Origin: an uncultured Acidobacteriota bacterium | GTDB taxonomy: Bacteria > Acidobacteriota > Terriglobia > Terriglobales > Acidobacteriaceae | Length of the DNA: 8,702 bases | Assembly (NCBI GenBank): GCA_903932385.1 | Contig: CAIZGA010000318.1 | Location: forward strand, 1-8,702 | Direction of reading: 5' to 3' | Shown here: in pieces, positions 1-6,076 of the stretch | Layout of the letters: each line of letters begins with the position of its first letter | Numbering within the stretch: position 1 is the stretch's first letter | Made by a program: the position numbers and the translations under genes | The notes under the pieces: generated by a model | What the model saw: only the letters and a program-made list of their open reading frames with translations | Told to the model about the DNA's origin: nothing | Databases searched by the model: none

Positions 1-1657
1 GCACGATGAGTTTGGGGATGGGTTTGCCTGCGGCACGCAGCGGCACGCTGACCATCTGTTCCCACTGCTCCTTCAACTGGTCTTCCACATCGACCGACTG
101 CACGTGTACGCAGCGAATGTCGCTGGACATGCCGAGCGCGAAGGAGACGGCTTTTTCTGTGAGCCGCGACCAGCGGTCGACCGGCATGACAACGATGGGC
201 TCGGTAACTTCTGCGGGGACAATGGGGCGGTCGAGCGCCGTCTCGCGCGCGACGCGATTGTAGTGCCGCTTCACCGCGCGCATGAGAATAATCATCAGGC
301 AGATGAGCAGGGTGGTAATCCACGCGCCTTCAACAAATTTTGCGACCAGCACAACGATGGTGGTGATGCCGGTGGCGACTGCGCCGAGACCATTGACCCA
401 CATGCGCAATGTGCAGTTGCCCTTGCGTCGCCAGTGCATCACCATGCCCGCCTGCGAAAGGGTGAAAGCGAGGAAGGCGCCGATGGCGAAGAGCGGGATG
501 AGGTAGTCGGTGACGCCGTGGAAAACAATCAGCAGAATGGCGGTGAGGAAAACGAGAACGTAGATGCCCCACGAATAAAGCAGACGCCTACCGCGCAGCA
601 GAAAAATATGCGGCATGTAATTGTTGAGCGCGATGGCACGGGTGAGGCGCGGGAAGTCTGCGAAGGAGGTGTTGGCGGAAAGCGCGAGCACGACCAGCAC
701 GGAGCCGATGGTGAGGTAGTAGAACCAACCCTGGCCGGCGACGGCGCGGGTGAGCATGGAGAGCACACTCTCATACTGCGGGCTGCCCGGCACTGTGGCC
801 ACGATGTTGTAGGCGCGGCAGAGCATGGCGATTCCGGCAAGCATGATGGCGAGAAGAAAAATAATGATGGTGAGCGTGGTGCGCGCATTTTTCTGCGTGG
901 GATCGCGGAAGGCCATCACGCCATTGCTGACGGCTTCGACGCCGGTCATTGCGGTACAGCCGGAGGAAAAGACTTTTATCAGCAGCCAGAGCAGCAGCCA
1001 ACCAACTACATGCTGCGAAATCATGGGCGGCGTGGGCAGATGTGATAGCGGGTGAGGATGCCCGCCGGCCTGGATGGCCTTCCACGTGCCGAGCGCAATC
1101 ACCGTGATGATGGTGCCGGTGAAGAGGTAGGTGGGAATCATGAAGACCACGCCAGTGTCATGCACGCCGCGCATATTGACGAGTGTGAGGATGGCGAGGA
1201 CGATGAGGCAGATGGTCAGAGTGTGAGGCTGCAAGCTGGGGACGGCGGAGATCAACGCACCGACGCCGGCCGAGATGCCGACGGCGGCGTTGAGGGTGTA
1301 GTCGATCATGAGCGCAGCAGCGGCGAGCAGGCCGGCACCGACGCCGAGATTTTCACTCGCCACAGTGTAGCTGCCGCCGCCGTGCGGGTAGGCGTCAATC
1401 GTCTGGCAGTAGCTGAAGTAGACAATGAACAGCAGCACGACGATGGCGGCAATGACCGGGACAATGTAATGCACGCCCAACATGCCCAGCGGGATGAGCA
1501 GCGTGAGTGCGGCTTCTGGACCGTATGCGGCGGAGCTGAGTGCGTCGAGACCAAAGACGGGAATGCCGGCAACCGGGCCGATGTGTTCGGCGCGTTCTTC
1601 ACTGGTGGCCAGTGGTCGGCCGAAGAAGAAATTGAGTCCGCGATTAAAGATGGACAT
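1..1657 (-). CDS. APC-superfamily permease, KimA/YdaO-like potassium transporter (3' end outside window)
   Basis: An open minus-strand frame from ATG at 1657 runs 552 codons to the window edge without a stop. The protein (MSIFNRGLNFFFGRPL...) is rich in membrane segments to about residue 460. A soluble C-terminal part (from about 461, with IVVMPVDRWS and an IRCVHVQ strand) follows and is cut off by the edge. It strongly resembles Bacillus subtilis KimA, a high-affinity K+/H+ symporter of about 607 residues, as I recall that sequence. Shared features are LDALSSAAYGPE (D38, Y45), AYPHGGGSY at 89-97, D119 in LMIDYTL, FSSGCTAMTGVEA with T238 and E241, and ALSANTSFADFP. N123, G127 and F390 stand where I recall Thr, Ser and Tyr in KimA. 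The start matches the KimA N-terminus, but only a weak GAG-type ribosome site precedes it. It lies 101 bases downstream of jag, same strand, perhaps co-transcribed. The APC fold is clear; potassium as substrate is inferred. Confidence 0.85.
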   Translation of the reverse strand, partial: MSIFNRGLNFFFGRPLATSEERAEHIGPVAGIPVFGLDALSSAAYGPEAALTLLIPLGMLGVHYIVPVIAAIVVLLFIVYFSYCQTIDAYPHGGGSYTVASENLGVGAGLLAAAALMIDYTLNAAVGISAGVGALISAVPSLQPHTLTICLIVLAILTLVNMRGVHDTGVVFMIPTYLFTGTIITVIALGTWKAIQAGGHPHPLSHLPTPPMISQHVVGWLLLWLLIKVFSSGCTAMTGVEAVSNGVMAFRDPTQKNARTTLTIIIFLLAIMLAGIAMLCRAYNIVATVPGSPQYESVLSMLTRAVAGQGWFYYLTIGSVLVVLALSANTSFADFPRLTRAIALNNYMPHIFLLRGRRLLYSWGIYVLVFLTAILLIVFHGVTDYLIPLFAIGAFLAFTLSQAGMVMHWRRKGNCTLRMWVNGLGAVATGITTIVVLVAKFVEGAWITTLLICLMIILMRAVKRHYNRVARETALDRPIVPAEVTEPIVVMPVDRWSRLTEKAVSFALGMSSDIRCVHVQSVDVEDQLKEQWEQMVSVPLRAAGKPIPKLIV

Positions 1658-1758
1658 AGAGGAAAGGGCCTCGGGCAGCGCGAAATGATGGGAACCACTG
1701 ACCTGCGAATTGTCTCACCAAAGTTGGGAGAAATTTGTTAAGAGTCGTGCGGAGATGT

Positions 1759-2307
1759 TTAGCGGCGGCGGAAGGTCTTGCTGACGGCGGCGGTGCGGGG
1801 ATTGTTGCTGGGGGACCAATCTTTGGGATAGACGACGACGTGGCGTTCAAAGCCCTCGCCGCCGGACTCGGTGCGCATGTCTTCAAATTCTTTCAGAGCT
1901 AGATGCAGCATGCGGCGCTCGCCGGAGTTCATCGGCGAAAAGGCAAAGGGGCTGCCGGATTCGCGGACTCGCTGGGCGGCGGTCTCTGCAGCCAGCTTGA
2001 GTTCGCGTGCGCGGATGGCTTTGTAGCCGCGTGTGTCAAAGGAGACGCGGTCGTGGTCAGTGTGTTCGAAACGCAGCAGACGCGCGGCGATGTGTTCCAG
2101 GGCGCGAAGCAGTTCGGCATTGCGCGCGGTAAGCAGCGGCGCATCGGGACCGTCGAGTTCAACGTAAATGTCGCGGCGCTCCAAACCGTCTGGGTCCGCT
2201 GCACCTTCACCGGCGGTGATGCGGTATTTAAAACGAAAGCCGCCGAGGGTGGTCAGTGTCTTGAGGAACTCGGCGATTTTTTGCGCAGCCTGTGTCAGAT
2301 CTTCCAT
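1759..2307 (-). CDS. jag: Jag/KhpB-type RNA-binding protein (R3H domain, degenerate KH)
   Basis: This encodes a 182-residue cytoplasmic protein of the Jag (SpoIIIJ-associated, KhpB) family, putative single-stranded nucleic-acid binders usually encoded next to yidC. Residues 1-82 fit a KH-like fold (IYVELDGPDAPLLTARNAEL then a helix ALEHIAARLL), but the GxxG loop expected after PLL is replaced by TARN. Residues 93-165 contain the R3H part: SFDTRGYKAIRAREL, SPMNSGERRMLHLAL with R131 and H135 giving the R-x3-H signature, then TESGGEGFERHVVVYP. The N-terminal Jag-N domain of many Firmicute homologues is absent. ATG at 2307 must be the start, because an in-frame TGA sits three codons upstream (2314-2316); no good Shine-Dalgarno is visible. 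It lies 169 bases downstream of yidC, whose product it classically accompanies. The family assignment is secure. Its RNA targets are unknown. Confidence 0.88.
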   Translation of the reverse strand: MEDLTQAAQKIAEFLKTLTTLGGFRFKYRITAGEGAADPDGLERRDIYVELDGPDAPLLTARNAELLRALEHIAARLLRFEHTDHDRVSFDTRGYKAIRARELKLAAETAAQRVRESGSPFAFSPMNSGERRMLHLALKEFEDMRTESGGEGFERHVVVYPKDWSPSNNPRTAAVSKTFRRR

Positions 2308-2476
2308 GATCCATCAATTCATTGCGTATGTAGCCGATGCGAATTCCACACAGCGCCTGGCCTGCAAGATAGCGGTGGATGGTTCAGAAATGTTCTCGTG
2401 CGTTGATGTTAACTCGCAATAGCACCTGCGTGGTAGAAAAAATTCTCTCCCACGCAAAAAACTGTTTCCAAATCGA

Positions 2477-4303
2477 CTACCTGCGTGCCTGAATGGTCTT
2501 CGGTTTACGGCGCGCGCGTTTGGCGGCAATCTCGCGCATTTCGCGGCCCAGCTTGGTGTTGTTCATCACCAACTGCTGCGCGATGCCGATGATGTTGCCG
2601 ACGGCCCAGTACAAGGCCAGACCGGAGGCGTAATTCCAAGTGATGAATCCGGTGAAGGCCGGCATGGTGAAGGCCATCATGCGCGCCTGTTGCGGGTCCA
2701 TGCCCGGCGACGGCGTGTAGAACTGCACGAGGAATTGCGAGGCAATCATCAGGCAGGGCAGGATGTGGTACGGGTCGGCGGAAGAAAGATCCGGCAGCCA
2801 GAACCAGTGCGCCTGACGCAGTTCAATCGCGTGCGAGAGCATGCCGTAGAAGGCGAAGAGCAACGGCATCTGCACCAGCAACGGCAGACAGCCGCCGAAC
2901 ATGTTGACGTTCTCCTTCTGGTAGAGCGAGGAGATTTCCGTATTCATGTTGGCGTACTGCGGGTCGGTGACTTTGTACTTCTTGTACTTGTCGCGGATGG
3001 CGGTGATCTGCGGCTGGATGCGCTGCATCTTCAGCGCCGACTTCATGCTACTGATGCGCAGCGGCAGAAAGACCAGGTTGATGAAGACGGTGAGTAGAAC
3101 GATGGACCAGCCCCAGCTGGCCAGCACATGCTCATAGGTCCAGTGCAGCAGGATGAAGAGGAACTTCGAGAGATAGCTGAGCCAGCCGAAATCCACCACC
3201 GGTTCCAGCGTGACGTGCGGGTCACTGGTGGCGTGGATGTTGCTGAGGACGTAGATGTCATTCGGGCCGGCGTAGAGACGCAGTGATGTGTGGCCGCTGG
3301 TGTCTCCGAGTGCGGTGCCTAGCAGGGCTGTGGGTGATTTCGCATCGGGCTTGCTCGGGTCCAGAGCAACGTAGACGGTGTTGTTCTCTGTAACCAGAGA
3401 TGCGGTCTGCGGCTGGTCGGGCAGAAAGATTGCGGCGAAATAAAGATTGCTGACGCCGGCCCAATCGAGTTCGCCTTCAGCAGTTGCGCCGCCGGAAACT
3501 TTGCGGCCGTCGAGGTGAACCGTCTTGCCGCCGCGCGATGTATCCACATGCGAGAGGGCTGCGGTGCCGCGACGCGAGGTGGCGGGATGCACAGCCTGCG
3601 CACTGCCGGTGTAATCGCCGTTCTGGTCGCCGAGACCGCTGGGCCAGTTGAGCAGCGCACGAACCGGCACGCCATTCTGCGTCACCGTGATATCGGCGTG
3701 GAGAATGTAGGTCGCATCAAAATGAAAAATCTTATGGACGACCAAACCCGCGCCGTCGGCAAATTTGTAATCGAGCGTGGCGCCATCGGCAGTGGTGGAG
3801 CTGACGGTTCCAGTGGCCGAGGGCTGATAGAGTCCGCCTTCGATGCGCGACGTCAGGTTGGCATCGTAAGTGAAGAGCGAAAGCGGATAGCCGAACTTTT
3901 TCGCGACGTCGGGATTGACGAGATCGAGCGGGTGTCCGTTGTCATCGTTGTACTTCTTCAGCAGCCAGGAGGTGACATGCGCACCGCGGTTGGTGAAGGT
4001 GATGCGGTACAGCTCATTCTCGACGATGGTCTGCGACTCTGCGCTGGCGGCAACTACGGGCGCAGTGGGCGCGGCAGAAGCGGCATTGCCGGGCGTTGCT
4101 GCCGGTGCATTGGCTGCGGGAGCAGAGGGGCTTGCCGGTGCCGATGCTGCGGGAGCAGCAGCCGATGGTGTGACAGGCTTCGGAGACTTCTGCAGATAAT
4201 ATTGCCAGCCGAAAAACGCCACGACCATGATGAGGATGATGGCGAAGGTGGAACGCGAGTCAGAGCTGCCGCCCTGCATGTTTGGATTTTGATGTTCAGC
4301 CAA
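2477..4303 (-). CDS. yidC: Membrane protein insertase YidC (TTG start)
   Basis: YidC/Oxa1 inserts proteins into the inner membrane, alone or with SecYEG. This 608-residue protein has the long Gram-negative layout. A first membrane helix (about 19-37, FAIILIMVVAFFGWQYYL) is followed by an Ala/Pro/Ser-rich linker (about 43-90) and a periplasmic beta-domain (about 90-370). The conserved core follows: an amphipathic stretch at 373-392, a helix at 397-415, the cytoplasmic hairpin KSALKMQRIQPQITAIRDKY, MFGGCLPLLVQMPLLFAFY (468-486), ELRQAHWFWLPDLSSADPY, and the final helices 543-578. The tail is basic (KRARRKPK), as in other YidCs. The start is TTG at 4303: a GAGA element lies about 8 bases upstream, and the N-terminus AEHQNPNM matches acidobacterial YidCs as I recall them. 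The next ATG is codon 9. N409 occupies the position of the usual groove arginine (E. coli R366). It sits 80 bases after yidD. Confidence 0.96.
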   Translation of the reverse strand: MAEHQNPNMQGGSSDSRSTFAIILIMVVAFFGWQYYLQKSPKPVTPSAAAPAASAPASPSAPAANAPAATPGNAASAAPTAPVVAASAESQTIVENELYRITFTNRGAHVTSWLLKKYNDDNGHPLDLVNPDVAKKFGYPLSLFTYDANLTSRIEGGLYQPSATGTVSSTTADGATLDYKFADGAGLVVHKIFHFDATYILHADITVTQNGVPVRALLNWPSGLGDQNGDYTGSAQAVHPATSRRGTAALSHVDTSRGGKTVHLDGRKVSGGATAEGELDWAGVSNLYFAAIFLPDQPQTASLVTENNTVYVALDPSKPDAKSPTALLGTALGDTSGHTSLRLYAGPNDIYVLSNIHATSDPHVTLEPVVDFGWLSYLSKFLFILLHWTYEHVLASWGWSIVLLTVFINLVFLPLRISSMKSALKMQRIQPQITAIRDKYKKYKVTDPQYANMNTEISSLYQKENVNMFGGCLPLLVQMPLLFAFYGMLSHAIELRQAHWFWLPDLSSADPYHILPCLMIASQFLVQFYTPSPGMDPQQARMMAFTMPAFTGFITWNYASGLALYWAVGNIIGIAQQLVMNNTKLGREMREIAAKRARRKPKTIQARR

Positions 4304-4383
4304 CGCTGGATCTCTTTCAGTAACAGAAATGGGACGAGCTCAGGTTTTCGTCCATGCGTGCAGGACGTCTTGTATCGCCATAG

Positions 4384-4668
4384 CTATGGTAAATGCTGGC
4401 GGGGCGGAACGGGGTCTGGACCGCCGCGGGAGAATGGATGGCAACGCAGTAACCGGGTGAGCGCTAGCCAACTGCCGCGCGCCGCGCCGTGGATTGCGAT
4501 GGCCTGCTGCGCATACTCCGAACAGGTGGGCTGGAAGCGGCAACCGCCGCCGGCCGGCGCCAGGATGCGCCCCAACCCGTGGAGTACAGGAGAAATTGCG
4601 TATCTATATATAGAAAGAAATGCCAGCAGGAAGCGGGCGGGCAGCGATGGGCGCGGTGTGGGGTCCAT
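4384..4668 (-). CDS. yidD: Membrane protein insertion efficiency factor YidD
   Basis: A 94-residue member of the YidD (DUF37) family, small inner-membrane-associated proteins that assist YidC-dependent insertion. An N-terminal amphipathic/hydrophobic segment (about 12-36, [18 protein letters not shown]) precedes the family signature [15 protein letters not shown] (C43, C49). Then come [20 protein letters not shown] (C76) and the terminal GGPDPVP. All hallmark residues are present and the length is typical. The ATG shares one base with the rnpA stop codon (TAATG), implying translational coupling, and yidC follows 80 bases downstream, the standard gene order. Codons 17-28 (4585-4620) are unusually AT-rich (TTT CTT TCT ATA TAT AGA...), unlike the GC-rich third positions around them. 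Confidence 0.95.
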   Translation of the reverse strand: MDPTPRPSLPARFLLAFLSIYRYAISPVLHGLGRILAPAGGGCRFQPTCSEYAQQAIAIHGAARGSWLALTRLLRCHPFSRGGPDPVPPRQHLP

Positions 4669-5063
4669 TATTGCGCCTGCGGCCTGCTGGGTTTTGCATC
4701 TTTGAAATCTTTTTGGATGCGGAGAAAAATTGTGGCGACGTCCTGCTCCAGTTGAACGAACTCCACTTCGGCTGAGCTGCGGCGCGGGTGCAGGACTACA
4801 TCCACCGGTCGCGTGAGTGTGGCGATGTGGCGGCCGATGGCGGCACGCATACGGCGCTTGATGCGGTTGCGGATGACGGCGTTGCCGATGGCCTTGGGCA
4901 CGGTGAGCCCGATGCGCGCGGCTGGATTCAATTCGGAATCAATGCGGGGCGCGCAGAACCAGCTCATCTGGCGGGCACTCTGCCGGCGGCTATCGCGGTA
5001 GACGCGCTGGTAGTCAGCGTGTTTGCGCAGGCGGTGGTCGGCGGCGGTGCGGGTGGTGGTCAT
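4668..5063 (-). CDS. rnpA: Ribonuclease P protein component
   Basis: RnpA is the basic protein subunit of RNase P, which removes the 5' leader from pre-tRNA together with the rnpB RNA. The 131-residue product has the family N-terminus [12 protein letters not shown] (11-22), a central beta strand [14 protein letters not shown] (50-63) and the RNR motif RNRIKRRMR (65-73) used for RNA contact. A C-terminal part ends in a helix (about 101-118). I chose ATG at 5063 because it leaves ten residues before the conserved RLRKHADY block. It lacks a clear ribosome site. An in-frame ATG at 5108 would add 15 residues (MPLPPRRSRQPLPSA) and has GGAAG a few bases upstream, so the start is not settled. The stop overlaps the yidD start (TAATG). 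A hairpin terminator lies between it and rpmH. Confidence 0.93.
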   Translation of the reverse strand: MTTTRTAADHRLRKHADYQRVYRDSRRQSARQMSWFCAPRIDSELNPAARIGLTVPKAIGNAVIRNRIKRRMRAAIGRHIATLTRPVDVVLHPRRSSAEVEFVQLEQDVATIFLRIQKDFKDAKPSRPQAQ

Positions 5064-5123
5064 GGCGCTTGGGAGTGGCTGGCGCGATCGGCGGGGCGGC
5101 AGTGGCATGAACTTCCGGGCAGT

Positions 5124-5148
5124 AAAACGCCCGCTGCAGCAGCGGGCG
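5124..5148 (-). terminator. Intrinsic terminator/attenuator between rpmH and rnpA
   Basis: Read on the minus strand, CGCCCGCTG (5148-5140), loop CTG, and CAGCGGGCG (5136-5128) form a perfect 9-bp GC-rich stem. It is followed at once by TTTT (5127-5124) and ACTGCC. The U-tract is short, so termination is probably partial. It lies downstream of the rpmH stop and upstream of both possible rnpA starts, so it fits an attenuator that sets rpmH output above that of rnpA, yidD and yidC. Confidence 0.72.
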
Positions 5149-5179
5149 GCTTCGGATCCGTTGCTGCTACCGAGCTGCC

Positions 5180-5335
5180 TTAGTCGCGGAAGCCTGCGCT
5201 GACAGCGATCTTGTGGCGGCCTTTGGCGCGGCGGCGGCTGAGAACAGCAGCGCCGGCCTTGGTCTTCATACGGCTCAAAAAGCCGTGGGTCTTTGCACGG
5301 TGACGGCGGTTCGGTTGAAATGTACGCTTCGGCAT
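5180..5335 (-). CDS. rpmH: 50S ribosomal protein L34
   Basis: A 51-residue, very basic protein, [20 protein letters not shown] and onward, ending VSAGFRD. It carries the full L34 signature: [20 protein letters not shown], then [22 protein letters not shown]34 is a small component of the large ribosomal subunit. The length is slightly above the usual 44-46 residues because of the C-terminal VSAGFRD extension. The start ATG at 5335 has a GGAG Shine-Dalgarno at 5347-5344, 8 bases upstream. It is the first gene of the minus-strand cluster and diverges from dnaA across the 741-base gap, the classical rpmH-dnaA arrangement at bacterial origins. Confidence 0.97.
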   Translation of the reverse strand: MPKRTFQPNRRHRAKTHGFLSRMKTKAGAAVLSRRRAKGRHKIAVSAGFRD

Positions 5336-5362
5336 GGAACTGGCTCCAACTGGAGAAAATGC

Positions 5363-5376
5363 TCGTCTTGCGACGA
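5363..5376 (-). other. Small hairpin with GCAA tetraloop at the predicted 5' end of rpmH mRNA
   Basis: The minus strand reads TCGTC GCAA GACGA (5376-5363): a 5-bp stem closed by a GNRA-type tetraloop, starting at or within a base or two of the predicted transcription start and ending before the GGAG ribosome site. Such 5'-terminal stems can protect mRNA from decay. That role is inferred here. Confidence 0.4.
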
Positions 5377-5382
5377 ACTCTT

Positions 5383-5410
5383 AGTATAACCGGTTTTGGC
5401 CGATTCGCAA
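5383..5410 (-). promoter_or_regulatory. Probable sigma-70-type promoter of the rpmH-rnpA cluster
   Basis: On the minus strand, TTGCGA (5410-5405, 4 of 6 to TTGACA) is separated by 16 bases from TATACT (5388-5383, 5 of 6 to TATAAT). Transcription would begin near 5377-5376, about 41 bases before the rpmH ATG. The -10 element overlaps an AACCGGTT palindrome (5388-5395) that could be an operator. It is the best promoter match I see in the gap, but it was found by eye and has no start-site data. Confidence 0.6.
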
Positions 5411-6025
5411 AGTGCGGGGGAGAAACTTTCTGGCGGGTGGCACGGGGGCGGATTTTCAGGGACTTCCCGCAGCGGCGACGAGCATCGCAAATGGATATCG
5501 TTCCCAAAGCATTTTTATTTTTACATTTCCCAATTTTGTGCAGCGGTCGAAACTTTTGTTCCGCAACTGGTTATAGATAGAAACGGCAGGAGAACATTTG
5601 CTGCCCGCGACAAGCTGCAAATACAACAGGAAATTGTGCAATTGAGATACTTGTATCCTTTGTCACAGCCAGCAATTTTTTCTTGCGCGAGGCATCGCAC
5701 AACTTGCCGGCGGAATCTTTCACCATGCAGTGTGCAAACTGAAATATTTTTTCTTCCAGCGTGTTGCAAGCCACTGTAAGAAACTTTTTTCCGTGCTACT
5801 GTTAAGACCGTTCACTTGAGATTGTTCACAACACATCTGTCAGACAAACATGTTTCATCCAACCCGCGCCGGCAGAGAAAATAATTTTTCGGCGCCATGA
5901 AATGAATCCAGAGAAGCAGCCGGGGATGCAGATCTGGCAAGGCCGCAGACGACACAAGTTCCAGCTTGATCTGGATTGTGTCGCGGTCGGGGAAATCCAT
6001 TTTAGTGAGCCGGTATTTCCGGTTG

Positions 6026-6051
6026 GTTGGCGGCAACAGAGTTGGCGGCAA
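6026..6051 (+). repeat. Perfect 11-bp direct repeat upstream of dnaA
   Basis: GTTGGCGGCAA occurs at 6026-6036 and again at 6041-6051, a 15-bp period, ending 25 bases before the dnaA start codon. The placement suggests a site for a DNA- or RNA-binding regulator in the dnaA promoter or leader. It does not resemble a DnaA box. The function is unknown. Confidence 0.5.
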
Positions 6052-6076
6052 GATGTGAGAGAAAGACTGGAAACGT

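Larger units (their letters stand above)
5336..6076. other. Non-coding gap between divergent rpmH and dnaA; candidate origin/regulatory region
   Basis: No convincing gene lies here. The left end (5336-5410) holds the rpmH ribosome site and promoter. The middle (about 5505-5810) is visibly AT-rich, with runs such as ATTTTTATTTTTACATTT and several T5-T6 tracts, and could serve as an unwinding element or a promoter zone. DnaA-box-like sites are few: TTGTTCACA at 5822-5830, and GTTTGCACA on the minus strand at 5739-5731. Short palindromes cluster at 5822-5855, and GTTCAC is repeated at 5810 and 5824. The last 50 bases hold a perfect direct repeat before dnaA. The dnaA promoter should lie in this stretch, but I find no -35/-10 pair good enough to name. 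Only a weak GGA (6069-6071 region) precedes the dnaA ATG. Confidence 0.55.

Noticed and set aside
104..1741. Long plus-strand open frames (104-1045 and 1052-1741)
   Set aside because: They lie antisense to the KimA-like gene. Their translations are Asp/Glu/His/Gly-rich without any family motif, while the minus-strand frame gives a coherent membrane transporter.
1658..1758. Possible riboswitch or terminator between jag and the KimA-like gene
   Set aside because: The gap is 101 bases, with no strong stem followed by a T-run and no recognisable ydaO-type element.
2427..2456. Inverted repeat TGCGTGG / CCACGCA between yidC and jag
   Set aside because: The loop is 16 bases, and on the transcribed minus strand no T-run follows the stem, so it is not a convincing terminator.
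5064..5507. Extension of the rnpA frame up to 5507
   Set aside because: The frame stays open, but the extension crosses rpmH and its promoter in another frame and has no RnpA-like sequence.
5560..5805. Candidate dnaA promoters (for example TATAGA at 5572, TACTGT at 5797)
   Set aside because: No acceptable -35 element lies 15-19 bases upstream of any of them, so naming one would be a guess.
5812..6000. Possible 62-codon minus-strand small gene (MDFPDRDTIQIKLEL...)
   Set aside because: Third-position GC is fairly high in its first half, but there is no ribosome site, no family resemblance and no supporting context. It lies in the likely dnaA regulatory region.
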